This document shows, piece after piece, positions 25,417-33,902 of a stretch of 64,000 nt of DNA. The position numbers and the translations under genes were made by a program. Source of the DNA: Halorussus salilacus. GTDB taxonomy: Archaea; Halobacteriota; Halobacteria; Halobacteriales; Haladaptataceae. The notes below the pieces were generated by a model that searched no databases, was not told where the DNA came from, and saw nothing but the letters and a program-made list of their open reading frames with translations. The stretch covers positions 2,170,001 to 2,234,000 of the forward strand of contig NZ_CP099993.1 of assembly GCF_024138125.1 (NCBI RefSeq). The letters are read 5' to 3'. Numbering within the stretch: position 1 is the stretch's first letter; every line of letters begins with the position of its first letter.

Positions 25417-26307
25417 ATGAACATTCTCGTCGCCGGAGGAACCGGCTTCATCGGGACGAACCTCGTGCGCGAACTCGACGACCGCGGTCACGACGTGACC
25501 GTCCTTGCACGCGACCCCGCGGGGGCCGACCTCCCCGACGGCGTCGAAGGCGCGCGAGGCGACGTGACCGCGCTCGACTCCATCGAGAACGCGTTCGAGG
25601 GGCAGGACGCGGTCGTGAACCTCGTCGCGCTCTCGCCGCTGTTCAAGCCGCCCGCCGGGACCTCCCACACGGAGGTCCACCTCGGCGGGACGAAGAACGT
25701 CGTCGAGGCCGCCGAGGACCACGACGTGCGCAAAATCGTCCAGATGAGCGCGCTCGGGGCCGACCCCGACGGGACGACCGAGTACATCCGGGCGAAGGGG
25801 CAGGCCGAGGAGGTGGTCGCCGAGTCGGACCTCGCGTCAACCGTCGTCCGGCCCTCGGTCGTGTTCGGCGAGGGCGGGGAGTTCGTCTCGTTCACGAAGA
25901 AGCTCACGACGCCGTACGTGACCGCGCTCCCCGGCGGCGGGCGCACCCGCTTTCAGCCCATCTGGGTCGGCGACCTCGCCCCGATGCTCGCCGACTGCGT
26001 CGAGTCCGACCACGACGGCGAGACCTACGAACTCGGCGGTCCGGAGGTGCTGACGCTCGCCGACGTGACCGAACTCGTCTACCGGGCGGAGGGACGGTCG
26101 GTGACCGTCCTGCCTCTGCCGATGGCGCTGGCGAAGATCGGTATGACGGCGATCGGTCCGGTGCCGTTCGCGCCCTTCGGCCCCGACCAGTACCGGTCGC
26201 TGAAGTTCGACAACACGGTCTCGCACAACGACGTCGACGCGTTCGGCGTGTCCGACGAGGACCTCACCACGCTCGGGTCGTACCTCGGCGTCGAATCCGG
26301 GCGCTGA
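25417..26307 (+). CDS. NAD(P)-binding NDUFA9/atypical SDR family protein
   Basis: 296 residues. The nucleotide site is MNILVAGGTGFIGTNLVREL (GxxGxxG at 7-13). The middle has YIRAKGQAEEVV in place of the classical YxxxK, as in the complex I NDUFA9 subunit family and other atypical short-chain dehydrogenases. RTRFQPIWVGDLAPML is a conserved family block. It may act on quinone- or isoprenoid-related substrates or be structural; the reaction cannot be inferred. CATTTACG (25385-25392) is a suitable TATA about 28 nt upstream. Confidence 0.8.
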   Translation: MNILVAGGTGFIGTNLVRELDDRGHDVTVLARDPAGADLPDGVEGARGDVTALDSIENAFEGQDAVVNLVALSPLFKPPAGTSHTEVHLGGTKNVVEAAEDHDVRKIVQMSALGADPDGTTEYIRAKGQAEEVVAESDLASTVVRPSVVFGEGGEFVSFTKKLTTPYVTALPGGGRTRFQPIWVGDLAPMLADCVESDHDGETYELGGPEVLTLADVTELVYRAEGRSVTVLPLPMALAKIGMTAIGPVPFAPFGPDQYRSLKFDNTVSHNDVDAFGVSDEDLTTLGSYLGVESGR

Positions 26308-26480
26308 GGCGCGTCAGACGCCCGTCAGACTCCTGTCGTCCCAGATAGGTCTTAATTCCGATAAACTTAAAAGGACATGTCCATAAACTGTTGGTGACAG
26401 ACGCGCCTGAGTAACGACCCCTTACCGTCGTGCGATTTTCCGTAACGTCACCTTTCGACCCATCGGGGAACGGACCAAAA

Positions 26481-26490
26481 GGCTTATCCA
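26481..26490 (+). promoter_or_regulatory. Probable cetZ promoter
   Basis: AAAAGGCTTATCCA has a TATA-like CTTATCC about 45-50 nt before the cetZ ATG, implying a leader of about 20 nt. The preceding 26345-26400 is unusually AT-rich for this window. Confidence 0.4.
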
Positions 26491-26533
26491 CCCATCAACG
26501 CTGTGTTTCTCCCAACGGAGTACGGTACGGAAA

Positions 26534-27715
26534 ATGAAGCTCGCAATGATTGGTTTCGGGCAGGCCGGTGGGAAGATAGTCGACAGGTTCCTGGAGCACG
26601 ACCAGCGAACCGGAAGCAACATCGTCAGGTCGGCGGTCGCGGTCAACTCCGCGAAGGCAGACCTGATGGGTCTCGACAGGGTTCCTCAGGACCAACGGGT
26701 CCTCATCGGACAGTCCCGAGTGAAAGGTCACGGAGTAGGCGCGGACAACGAGCTCGGCGCGGAAATCGCCGAGGAGGACATCGACGAGATACAGGGAGCC
26801 ATCGACAACATCCCCGTTCACGAGGTCGACGCCTTCCTCATCGTCGCGGGGATGGGCGGGGGAACCGGGTCGGGGGGTGCGCCAGTGCTTGCAAAGCACC
26901 TCAAGCGCATCTACACCGAACCCGTCTACGGCCTCGGCATCCTGCCCGGTAGCGACGAAGGGGGTATCTACACGCTCAACGCCGCCCGTTCCTTCCAGAC
27001 GTTCGTCCGCGAAGTGGACAACCTGATGGTGTTCGACAACGACGCGTGGCGCCAGTCGGGCGAGTCCATCGAGAGCGGCTACGCCGAGATAAACGAGGAG
27101 ATCGTCCGGCGATTCGGCATCCTGTTCGGCGCGGGCGAGGTCTCGGGCGACGGCGAGGTCGCAGAGAGCGTGGTGGACTCCAGCGAGATCATCAACACCC
27201 TCGCCGGGGGCGGCGTCTCGACCATCGGCTACGCCGCCGAGGAGGTCGAGAACAGCAACTCCGGGAGCGGCCTGCTCTCGCGGTTCACCGGCGGCGAGGA
27301 CGACGGCACGACCGATACCGCCAACACCACCAACCGCATCACCAGCCTCGTCCGGAAGGCGGCACTCGGGCGACTCACCCTGCCCTGCGAGATCGAAGGC
27401 ACCGAGCGCGCCCTGCTCGTCATGAGCGGCCCGCCCCAGCACCTGAATCGGAAAGGGATAGAGCGCGGGCGCAAGTGGCTGGAGGAGCAGACCGGTTCGA
27501 TGGAGGTCCGGGGCGGCGACTACCCCGTGGGCGACTCGAACTACGTCGCTGGCGTCATCCTCCTGTCGGGCGTGAACAACGTCCCGCGCATCAAGGAGCT
27601 ACAGGAGGTCGCCATCGAGGCCCAAGACAACATCGAGGACATTCGCGAGGAGAGCGAGGACAACCTAGAAGAACTCGTCGAGGACGATGATGATGAACTC
27701 GAACCACTGTTCTAA
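26534..27715 (+). CDS. cetZ: CetZ tubulin/FtsZ-family cytoskeletal GTPase
   Basis: 393 residues. The GTP-binding tubulin signature is GMGGGTGSGGAP (about 107-117), after FGQAGGKIVDRFL (8-20) and the T3-like GHGVGADNELG. The start MKLAMIGFGQAGGKI and the acidic C-terminal tail (DDDDELEPLF) fit haloarchaeal CetZ rather than FtsZ1 or FtsZ2. CetZ proteins control cell shape and motility at the inner membrane. The tail-coding DNA overlaps the next gene by 29 bp, so the two are translationally linked. Confidence 0.93.
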   Translation: MKLAMIGFGQAGGKIVDRFLEHDQRTGSNIVRSAVAVNSAKADLMGLDRVPQDQRVLIGQSRVKGHGVGADNELGAEIAEEDIDEIQGAIDNIPVHEVDAFLIVAGMGGGTGSGGAPVLAKHLKRIYTEPVYGLGILPGSDEGGIYTLNAARSFQTFVREVDNLMVFDNDAWRQSGESIESGYAEINEEIVRRFGILFGAGEVSGDGEVAESVVDSSEIINTLAGGGVSTIGYAAEEVENSNSGSGLLSRFTGGEDDGTTDTANTTNRITSLVRKAALGRLTLPCEIEGTERALLVMSGPPQHLNRKGIERGRKWLEEQTGSMEVRGGDYPVGDSNYVAGVILLSGVNNVPRIKELQEVAIEAQDNIEDIREESEDNLEELVEDDDDELEPLF

Positions 27716-28484
27716 GCTACTGACGCTGTTGGTCGCGATTGCACTGGTCGCCTCCGCGGCGACCCCCGCCGCGGCGGCGGTCTCGGCGTCGGCGAGCGGC
27801 GCGCCCGACTCCGCGGAGGTCGGCGAGGAAGTCACCTCGACGTTCACGCTCGACCGACCGTTCAGCGAGTACGACGAGTGGACGCTCAACGGCGAGACCG
27901 AACTCGAAGGCGTGACCTGGACCGTCAAGCTCTACGACCAGGGTGGCGACAAGATCGGTCAGGAGTCCTACGACGGCGAGTCGTTCAACCACACGCTACA
28001 GAGCGAGGACAACGCGGCCGAGGTCGAGGTGACCATCGAAGGCACCGTGGCCGAGGTCGAGGACTTCACCTACGACCCGGCCCAGCAACACCTCCTCGCC
28101 GAACTGAATCAGGTCCGCGAGGGCGGGTCCAGCGACACCATCGACAGCTGGGAGTTCCGGCCCTACACCGCGGATAGCGACGAGGCGCGCTCGGCAATCG
28201 AAGACGCCGAGACCGCCATCGCCGACGCCGAGGACAGCGGCGCGGGCGTCTCGGACGCCGAGGACAAGCTCGACGACGCCGTCTCGGCGTACGACGGCGA
28301 GAACTTCGACCTCGCCGTCGAACTCGCGGGCGAGGCGACCGACAGCGCCGATTCGGCCGAGCAGTCGAACCAGCAGACCCAGATGCTACTGTACGGCGGC
28401 GTCGGACTCGTCGTGCTGGTCGCCATCATCGGCGGCGTCCTCTGGTACCGCTCCCAGCAGGACGACTACGACAAACTGCGCTGA
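27687..28484 (+). CDS. Membrane-anchored exported protein overlapping cetZ
   Basis: 265 residues. It starts with three consecutive ATG codons and a Sec-type signal (KLLTLLVAIALVASAATPAAAA). Residues about 35-150 look like an extracytoplasmic beta domain (VGEEVTSTFTLDRPFSEYDEWTL...). Residues 165-225 are a coiled-coil-like Ala/Asp/Glu repeat (AIEDAETAIADAEDSGAGVSDAEDKL), and residues 232-255 are a membrane helix followed by a short basic tail. No known family is recognised. The overlap with cetZ suggests it works with CetZ at the envelope. Confidence 0.75.
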   Translation: MMMNSNHCSKLLTLLVAIALVASAATPAAAAVSASASGAPDSAEVGEEVTSTFTLDRPFSEYDEWTLNGETELEGVTWTVKLYDQGGDKIGQESYDGESFNHTLQSEDNAAEVEVTIEGTVAEVEDFTYDPAQQHLLAELNQVREGGSSDTIDSWEFRPYTADSDEARSAIEDAETAIADAEDSGAGVSDAEDKLDDAVSAYDGENFDLAVELAGEATDSADSAEQSNQQTQMLLYGGVGLVVLVAIIGGVLWYRSQQDDYDKLR

Positions 28485-28532
28485 GTCGGGCGGCCCCCTC
28501 TGCGAGCTTCGTTTTCCGACCGAATTCGACCC

Positions 28533-28571
28533 GGCCGCTCGGGGCGGGTCACCGACCCGCCCCGAGCGGCC
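28533..28571. repeat. 18-bp inverted repeat, 3-nt loop
   Basis: GGCCGCTCGGGGCGGGTC and its exact complement flank ACC, between the cetZ partner gene and cofC, which run in the same direction. A terminator role is possible. Confidence 0.85.
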
Positions 28572-28614
28572 ATTCCGCAAGCCATTAACCGCGGGCACCG
28601 AACTATCGAGGGAG

Positions 28615-29244
28615 ATGCGAGTCGTCGTCCCGTTCGCCGCCCGCGAGCCCAAGACCCGGTTAGCCGACGTGCTCTCGCCCGACGAGCGGTCGGCGTTCGC
28701 CGCCGCGATGCTCGACGACGTGCTCGCGGCGGTGCGGGCGACCGGCCGCGAACCCGAGGTCCTCGCCACCGGCCCGGTCGGGGTCGACGCCCCCGTGACC
28801 GTCGACGACCGCCCGCTGACCGAGGCGGTCAACGCCGTGCTGGCCGAGACCGACCGCCGGGTCGCGGTCGTGATGGCCGACCTCGCGCTGGCGACCCCCG
28901 ACGCGCTCGACCGACTGTTCGAGGCCGAGAGCGCGGTCGCGATAGCGCCGGGGCGGGGCGGCGGGACGAACGCGCTCGCGGTCGCCCACCCCGAGTTCCG
29001 GGTGGACTACCACGGCACCTCGTACCTCGACCACCTCGGAATCGCGCGGGAGGTCGGCGCGTCGGTGTCGGTGGTCGACTCCCACCGGCTGGCGACCGAC
29101 GTCGACGAGCGCGCCGACCTCGCGGAGGTGCTGATTCACGGCGGGGGAGAGGGACGGAGCCGAGGACGGTCGGCCGAATGGCTCCGGTCGGCGGGCTTTT
29201 CGCTGGCTGGCGACGAGAGCCGGGTGGGCGTCGTTCGGGAGTGA
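28615..29244 (+). CDS. cofC: 2-phospho-L-lactate guanylyltransferase
   Basis: 209 residues. It activates 2-phospholactate (or phosphoenolpyruvate) with GTP for coenzyme F420 assembly. The N-terminus MRVVVPFAAREPKTRLADVLSPDER is the nucleotide-binding motif of the family, and ALATPDALDRLF and APGRGGGTNALAV are further family blocks. cofG and cofH lie 20-23 kb away in the same window. CATTAACC (28579-28586) about 30 nt upstream can serve as TATA. Confidence 0.88.
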   Translation: MRVVVPFAAREPKTRLADVLSPDERSAFAAAMLDDVLAAVRATGREPEVLATGPVGVDAPVTVDDRPLTEAVNAVLAETDRRVAVVMADLALATPDALDRLFEAESAVAIAPGRGGGTNALAVAHPEFRVDYHGTSYLDHLGIAREVGASVSVVDSHRLATDVDERADLAEVLIHGGGEGRSRGRSAEWLRSAGFSLAGDESRVGVVRE

Positions 29245-29323
29245 GACCGCCGCGGAAGTCGCCCCATAACCCGGCCGTACCCGGTCAATAACCTTGGGGG
29301 CGGCCCCCGGATTTCCGCACGAC

Positions 29324-30157
29324 ATGGCGACACCCCAACTGGAGTTCGACAGCGACGTGGAGGGTCGCATCTACGAGTACGTCGAGCGCCGCGGGTCGGC
29401 CGCCCGCGAGGAGGTGCGGGACGCGGTCCGGGTCGAGCGGACCCACGGGGCCAAACCGCCCCGGTCGGGCACCGAGTCGGCGGCCCGGCTCTCGGTCCCG
29501 GAGTGCAACGAGTACATCGACGGCCTCCTCGACGACGGCCTGTTGACCGAGCGCGACGGGACCCTCTACGTCCGTCCCGACGCCGACGCCGAGACCCACG
29601 ACGCCACCGACTTCGAGTACGTCGTCCGTCCCGCCGACGAGGACGACCGGCGGGCGGTCGCGGGGCTCATCCGGGAGGTGGCCGGGGAGGGGGCCATCGT
29701 CGTCGACGAGCGCGTCGCGGATGCCATCGAGCGCGAGGGCGCGCTGGTCCGACTCAACGACCGCGAGTCGCGGATGTTCTTCGTCGCCGAGATCGAGGAC
29801 GACGGTGAACGCGGCGAAGACGACGCTGAACGCGGCGAAGCCGAGATAATCGGATGGGTCCACGTCCACGGCTTCGAACTCCCGGCCCGCGACCACACCG
29901 CCGAACTCACCGTGGGGGTCGCCCCGAGTACCGCGAGCAGGGGTCGGGGCACCCTGTTGGAGCGCGGGATGGCGTGGGCCGCCGAGGCCGACTGCATCAA
30001 GGTGTACCAGAGCCTCCCGGCGACCAACGAGGAGGCGCTCGAACTCCTCGAAGAGCACGACTGGGAGCGCGAGGCGACTAGGGCCGACCACTACCGGGTC
30101 GACGGCGAACTCGTCGACGAGGTGCAGCTGGCAACGCGCCTCGACGGCGGCCGTTAG
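29324..30157 (+). CDS. Winged-helix plus GNAT acetyltransferase
   Basis: 277 residues. Residues 1-100 look like a winged-helix domain (EGRIYEYVERRGSAAREEVRDAV...CNEYIDGLLDDGLL), and residues 110-277 form a GNAT domain (ELTVGVAPSTASRGRGTLLERGMAWA for acetyl-CoA). The fusion suggests acetylation linked to DNA or RNA binding, but no target is visible. A 21-bp tandem duplication (29798-29839) encodes DDGERGEDDAERGE inside the GNAT domain. The stop overlaps the convergent gene by 4 bp. Confidence 0.75.
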   Translation: MATPQLEFDSDVEGRIYEYVERRGSAAREEVRDAVRVERTHGAKPPRSGTESAARLSVPECNEYIDGLLDDGLLTERDGTLYVRPDADAETHDATDFEYVVRPADEDDRRAVAGLIREVAGEGAIVVDERVADAIEREGALVRLNDRESRMFFVAEIEDDGERGEDDAERGEAEIIGWVHVHGFELPARDHTAELTVGVAPSTASRGRGTLLERGMAWAAEADCIKVYQSLPATNEEALELLEEHDWEREATRADHYRVDGELVDEVQLATRLDGGR

Positions 30158-31380
30158 CGTTCGAGGAACACTCCGAGCACGAGGCCAGCGAACACCGCGG
30201 TGCCGACCAGCGCGCCGCCCCGTCCCGCGAGGACCGCCATTTCCGACCCGGCGAGCGCGCCGCCGACCTCCGCGAGGAGCCCCGCGCCGACCAGCAGGAC
30301 CGACGCCAGCGCGGTCCGGTCGGACGCGCCGCGGAAGGTCCCGACCGAGGGCGGGTAGAACTGGTAGGTCGCGCCGATAATCGTCAGCCCCAGAAATCCG
30401 AGGACGTTGAGCCGGAAGTGAACCGCGAGCAGTTCCCCGGCGACGCCGACGAACGCGAAGTGCAGGCCGAGCGTGACCCCGAGAACGCCGCATCCGACCC
30501 CGACCAGCACGGCGTAGAAGCCGACTCGGCGGCGCTCGGACCGGGCGAACAGCGCGGCGTAGGCCAGCGCGAACCCGACGACTGCGACCGCCTGCAACGT
30601 CGCGCCGACCCGGAATCCCGTCGCGCCGTAGAAGTCCCACGCGAGGAGCGCGGGCGCGATTGCGCCCGCGGGCAAGACGGCCGCGACCAGCGCGCGGGGC
30701 GGCGACGCGACCAGGAACCGCGGGAAGAGTCGGAATCCGACCGCGAATATCAGCAGCGCGGCGGTCCCCGCGGCCAGCAGGTGGGCGGTCTGCGCGATCC
30801 CGAGCGCAGGGAGCGCTCCGGCGTTCGGGGCGCTTCCGGTCGCCGGAAGCGCCGCGACCGCCGCTGTGAGCCCCCCGAACGCCCCAAGCGTCCCGTAGGC
30901 CCCCGCGAGGAGGTAGGCCAGCACCACCGGAACGAAGGCGTTGGCGTACCGGTCGACTCCCCGCCGGTGGGCGTTCGGACCGCCCGTCCCCGTCTCGCGG
31001 CCGGTGGGATTGCCCCGGACGGTCCACGCCAGCGTAGCGACGAAGACGACGACGCCAGCCGTCCAGAGGGCCGCGGCGAGGGGACCGACCGCACTCGGAG
31101 TCCCCGGAAGGGGGGCGACCGCGAGGCCGACGACGCCGACCGCGGTCAGCGGGAAGTGGACCGCGGGCGCGCGAACGAACGCGAGCGAGCGGTCGAAGTA
31201 CGACGGGACCAGCGAGTAGGCCTTCCCGAACACGGCGTGGAGGACGAAGCCGTGGACCGCGAGGACCACCCGGGTCTGTCGGGGAACGTCGGCGAGCGCG
31301 GCGGCCTGCCACGCCACGAGGAAGACGGCGCTGGCCGCGACGAACCACCGCGCCCACCGCGTCACGGCCTGTGCGACCAT
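30154..31380 (-). CDS. Polytopic membrane protein with conserved histidines
   Basis: 408 residues with about 12 hydrophobic helices. Histidines recur inside helices (VLAVHGFVLHAVFGKAYSLVP, IAQTAHLLAAG, TLGLHFAFVGVAGELLAVHFRLNVLG), the last resembling the histidine-bearing helices of haem-copper oxidase subunit I relatives and NnrS-like proteins. I call it only a candidate haem-binding membrane protein. An 11-bp inverted repeat lies within the gene (30829-30853). The C-terminus overlaps the convergent GNAT gene. Confidence 0.65.
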   Translation of the reverse strand: MVAQAVTRWARWFVAASAVFLVAWQAAALADVPRQTRVVLAVHGFVLHAVFGKAYSLVPSYFDRSLAFVRAPAVHFPLTAVGVVGLAVAPLPGTPSAVGPLAAALWTAGVVVFVATLAWTVRGNPTGRETGTGGPNAHRRGVDRYANAFVPVVLAYLLAGAYGTLGAFGGLTAAVAALPATGSAPNAGALPALGIAQTAHLLAAGTAALLIFAVGFRLFPRFLVASPPRALVAAVLPAGAIAPALLAWDFYGATGFRVGATLQAVAVVGFALAYAALFARSERRRVGFYAVLVGVGCGVLGVTLGLHFAFVGVAGELLAVHFRLNVLGFLGLTIIGATYQFYPPSVGTFRGASDRTALASVLLVGAGLLAEVGGALAGSEMAVLAGRGGALVGTAVFAGLVLGVFLER

Positions 31381-31381
31381 C

Positions 31382-31795
31382 CTAACAGCAGAAGATGAAC
31401 GGGTACATCAAAGAGATTCGGTCGCCGTCGCTCAGTTCGGTGTCGAGCCCGTCGAGGTGTTCGTTGAACTGGCCGTCGACCGCCACCCGGGCGTACCGGC
31501 GGGTCTGCTCGCCCTCGGGGTTCTTCTTCCACGTCCCCGGGAGGTCCTCGGGCGCGTCGGCCCACCCGTCGGTGGTCGCCTCGTCCTCGGTCTCGGCGAT
31601 GAGGAGGTCCTTCACGTCGTACTCCGCGAAGAAGGCGTCGAGGAACGCCCGGAGGGTGGTCCCCTCGAAGGCGAACGTCAGGCTCGGGGCCCCGACCGCG
31701 TCCCGGACGTGGCCGGTACACCGCACCTCGACGGTGGTCTCGCGGGCGTCCGGGCCGGTCGCCGAGCGCTCGACTGGTCGGTCTGCTGTCTCCAT
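31382..31795 (-). CDS. MoaD/ThiS-like beta-grasp protein ending in Cys-Cys
   Basis: 137 residues. The fold is suggested by VRCTGHVRDAVGAPSLTFAFEGTTLRAFLDAFFAEY, a central loop, and ARVAVDGQFNEHLDGLDTELSDGDRISLMYPF, the usual ThiS/MoaD/SAMP pattern. Normal members end in Gly-Gly, which is activated for sulfur transfer or conjugation; this one ends FIFCC. It lies 80 bp after the CDF transporter gene on the same strand. An alternative ATG at 31840 would add 15 residues. Function is unknown. A metal or persulfide role of the CC end is speculation. Confidence 0.65.
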   Translation of the reverse strand: METADRPVERSATGPDARETTVEVRCTGHVRDAVGAPSLTFAFEGTTLRAFLDAFFAEYDVKDLLIAETEDEATTDGWADAPEDLPGTWKKNPEGEQTRRYARVAVDGQFNEHLDGLDTELSDGDRISLMYPFIFCC

Positions 31796-31875
31796 GTTCC
31801 CCACTAGGGTCGCCTCCCCGTAGTAGTTCTCTCCGAACATGTTCGGGTCGTTTCGGGGGCCGACCGGTGGTCGAG

Positions 31876-32790
31876 TCACCCGGAGGGGTGGGACAGACCC
31901 CGCTCGTCGGCGTCCTTCCACTCGCCGAGTCCGGCGGGGTCGAGGTGGATGTGCACGTCCTCGACGGCCTCGACTTCGCGGACCCGACTGCGGAGTTCGG
32001 TCTCTATCTCGTGGGCCTCGACGAGCGAGTGGCCCCTGCCGATCTCGGCGTGGAACTCCACCTCGACGACGTTCCCGGTGTAGTAGGCCGCGAAGTCGTG
32101 GATTCCGTGGACCTCGGGGTGGTCTCGAATCGCCGACCGGATGCGCTCCTGATGGGCCTCCGGAGGTGCCCGGTCGACGAGGTAGTCGATGTTCTCCCGC
32201 GAGATCTCGACGCCTTGCCGGACGACGAGCGCGCTCACGAGGCCGCCCGCGACCGGGTCGAGGACGGGGTATCCCAGCGCCATCCCGGCGACCCCCGCGA
32301 ACGCCGCGAGGGTCGTGTACACGTCGTTGAGACTGTCGGCGGCCAGTGCCCGGAGGCCCGGCGAATCGAGGTCCCGGTTCGTCCGCTTCGTGTACCAGTA
32401 GCAGGCCACGCGGTTCGCGAGCGCGAACCCCAGACCGACGACGAGGAGCGCGCCGTACCGCGCCTCGGACCCCTCGGCCAGCGACCGGCCAGCGTCGTAG
32501 AGGAGTTTGAACCCGAGCAGGACGAGCACGCCGCCGACGAACAGCGCGGTCAGGGGTTCGAACCGGTGGTGGCCGTGCGGGTGAGTCTCGTCAGGGCCGT
32601 CGAACGACGACCGGCCCCAGACGAGGACGACCGCGCTCGCGAGCAGGTCCGCCAGCGAGTGGGCCGCGTCGGCCACGAGAGCGAGACTGCCCGAGAAGAC
32701 GCCCAGCGCGCCCTCGACCGCGATTTTGAGGACGTTCGAGACGACGTTCACCCACGAGGCTCGGACGAAGGACGCGCGGTCGTCGGTCAT
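31876..32790 (-). CDS. Cation diffusion facilitator family metal transporter
   Basis: 304 residues, a paralogue of the protein at 7502-8422. Metal-site motifs are LVADAAHSLADLL (helix 2, with Asp and His) and ALAADSLNDVY (helix 5, D-x3-D), plus HPHGHHRFEP. The His in helix 2 is the usual zinc-type arrangement, unlike the paralogue. The cytoplasmic domain ends with VHIHLDPAGLGEWKDADE. A minus-strand TATA (CTTAAGCC, about 32815-32823) is about 25-33 nt upstream. The MoaD-like gene follows it. Confidence 0.88.
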   Translation of the reverse strand: MTDDRASFVRASWVNVVSNVLKIAVEGALGVFSGSLALVADAAHSLADLLASAVVLVWGRSSFDGPDETHPHGHHRFEPLTALFVGGVLVLLGFKLLYDAGRSLAEGSEARYGALLVVGLGFALANRVACYWYTKRTNRDLDSPGLRALAADSLNDVYTTLAAFAGVAGMALGYPVLDPVAGGLVSALVVRQGVEISRENIDYLVDRAPPEAHQERIRSAIRDHPEVHGIHDFAAYYTGNVVEVEFHAEIGRGHSLVEAHEIETELRSRVREVEAVEDVHIHLDPAGLGEWKDADERGLSHPSG

Positions 32791-32957
32791 CCGGGTTGTT
32801 CGAGCGACTCTGTCGGCTTAAGAGTGTCTGTTAGACGCGTAAAAGCCATTTTTAGATTCTATCTAATACTGCGGGGGAGGAGGAACGATTCGAGTCCATC
32901 CGCTCCGACCGTTCCGTCTGCCGTAGGTATTTGAGCGATGAGGGCTAAGGTCCGGGC

Positions 32958-33341
32958 ATGGAAGACGTTTCGCTGACGGTACCCGACGCCATCGTCGAGT
33001 CGCTTCCGGCCGACGGCGACGACGCCGCCCGCGACATGCAGACGGCGGTCGCCGGGTGGGAGTCCAGACTCAACCGCGCCATCGAGGAGGCCGAGGACGA
33101 CGACGAGGCCGCGGGCGCGGTCGTGGACGCGCTCGAACGGTTCGAGGACCGCTGGGAGCAGTACGACGACTTCGTGGTCGAACTGCGCGCGTGGGGCCAG
33201 TCGCCCATCTACGCGATGGCGTGGCGCGACCTGCAGGCCGCGCTGATTCGACAGCTCCACGACCACGAGGACCTCGCCGACCGCATCGACCGCGAGCGCC
33301 ACGCGCGACTCGTCAGCGACGGCATCCGGCCGGGGCGATAG
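32958..33341 (+). CDS. Haloarchaeal protein of unknown function upstream of the SAMP gene
   Basis: 127 residues, helical and very acidic (AIEEAEDDDEAAGAVVDALERFEDRWEQYDDF), with a Trp-rich middle (LRAWGQSPIYAMAWRDLQAAL). No known family is recognised. GGTATTTGAG (32926-32935) is a TATA at leaderless distance. The stop is one base before the SAMP start, so it heads a tight three- or four-gene operon and probably acts with the sulfur-carrier or modifier proteins. Confidence 0.75.
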   Translation: MEDVSLTVPDAIVESLPADGDDAARDMQTAVAGWESRLNRAIEEAEDDDEAAGAVVDALERFEDRWEQYDDFVVELRAWGQSPIYAMAWRDLQAALIRQLHDHEDLADRIDRERHARLVSDGIRPGR

Positions 33342-33342
33342 C

Positions 33343-33612
33343 ATGGCGGTGGAACTGCGTTTTTTCGCCACGTTCCGCGAGGCGGTCGGCCAGAAGGTCC
33401 TCGAACGCGAGGTCGCCGAGGGCGCGACCGTCGGCGACGTGCTCGACGACCTCGTGGCGGAGTACGGCATCGATGTCTACGAGGACGGTGAGATTCGCAC
33501 TCAGGTGTCGGTGATGAAGAACGGCAAGGACGTTTACCACCTCGACGGGAAGGACACCCCGCTGGCGGACGGCGACACCCTCAGCGTGTTCCCGCCGGTC
33601 GCGGGGGGATAG
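33343..33612 (+). CDS. Ubiquitin-like small archaeal modifier protein (SAMP/MoaD)
   Basis: 89 residues of beta-grasp fold. It starts VELRFFATFREAVGQKVLEREV, contains VMKNGKDVYHLDGKDTPLADGDTLSVFPP and ends in the diglycine VAGG. The C-terminal Gly-Gly is activated by the E1-like UbaA and is used for protein conjugation and as sulfur carrier for molybdopterin or tungstopterin (known for Haloferax SAMPs). The next gene begins immediately after its stop. Confidence 0.9.
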   Translation: MAVELRFFATFREAVGQKVLEREVAEGATVGDVLDDLVAEYGIDVYEDGEIRTQVSVMKNGKDVYHLDGKDTPLADGDTLSVFPPVAGG

Positions 33613-33882
33613 ATGCGGGTCGAGAAGTCCTACCGGGGCATCTCCGAGCGCCTCGCGCGGCGGTACCTCTCGAACCTCGGCGGCGACATCGAGGGCGGTG
33701 ACACCGAGGGCGACGGCGACGTGGTCGCCGACGACTGGCGCGCCAGTATCTCCTCGGAGAAGGTGAGTATCGGGCCGTCGGTCAAACTGACGGAGGTCAC
33801 CGTCGTCTTCGAGGGCGAGGAGGCAGTCCTCGACGACCTCGTCGAGGACTTCTCGCAGAAGGCGATGCGGGCGGGCGGCTGA
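33613..33882 (+). CDS. MoaD-related C-terminal-domain protein (DUF1952-like) with GG end
   Basis: 89 residues starting on the base after the SAMP stop codon. MRVEKSYRGISERLARRYLSNLGG and SVKLTEVTVVFEGEEAVLDDLVEDF resemble the small domain that follows the beta-grasp part in MoaD-related proteins (DUF1952). Here the two parts are separate genes. It also ends in Gly-Gly (MRAGG), so it might itself be adenylated or conjugated; that is inference. Confidence 0.65.
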   Translation: MRVEKSYRGISERLARRYLSNLGGDIEGGDTEGDGDVVADDWRASISSEKVSIGPSVKLTEVTVVFEGEEAVLDDLVEDFSQKAMRAGG

Positions 33883-33902
33883 GGGGGACGAGGAGGGAAA
33901 TC

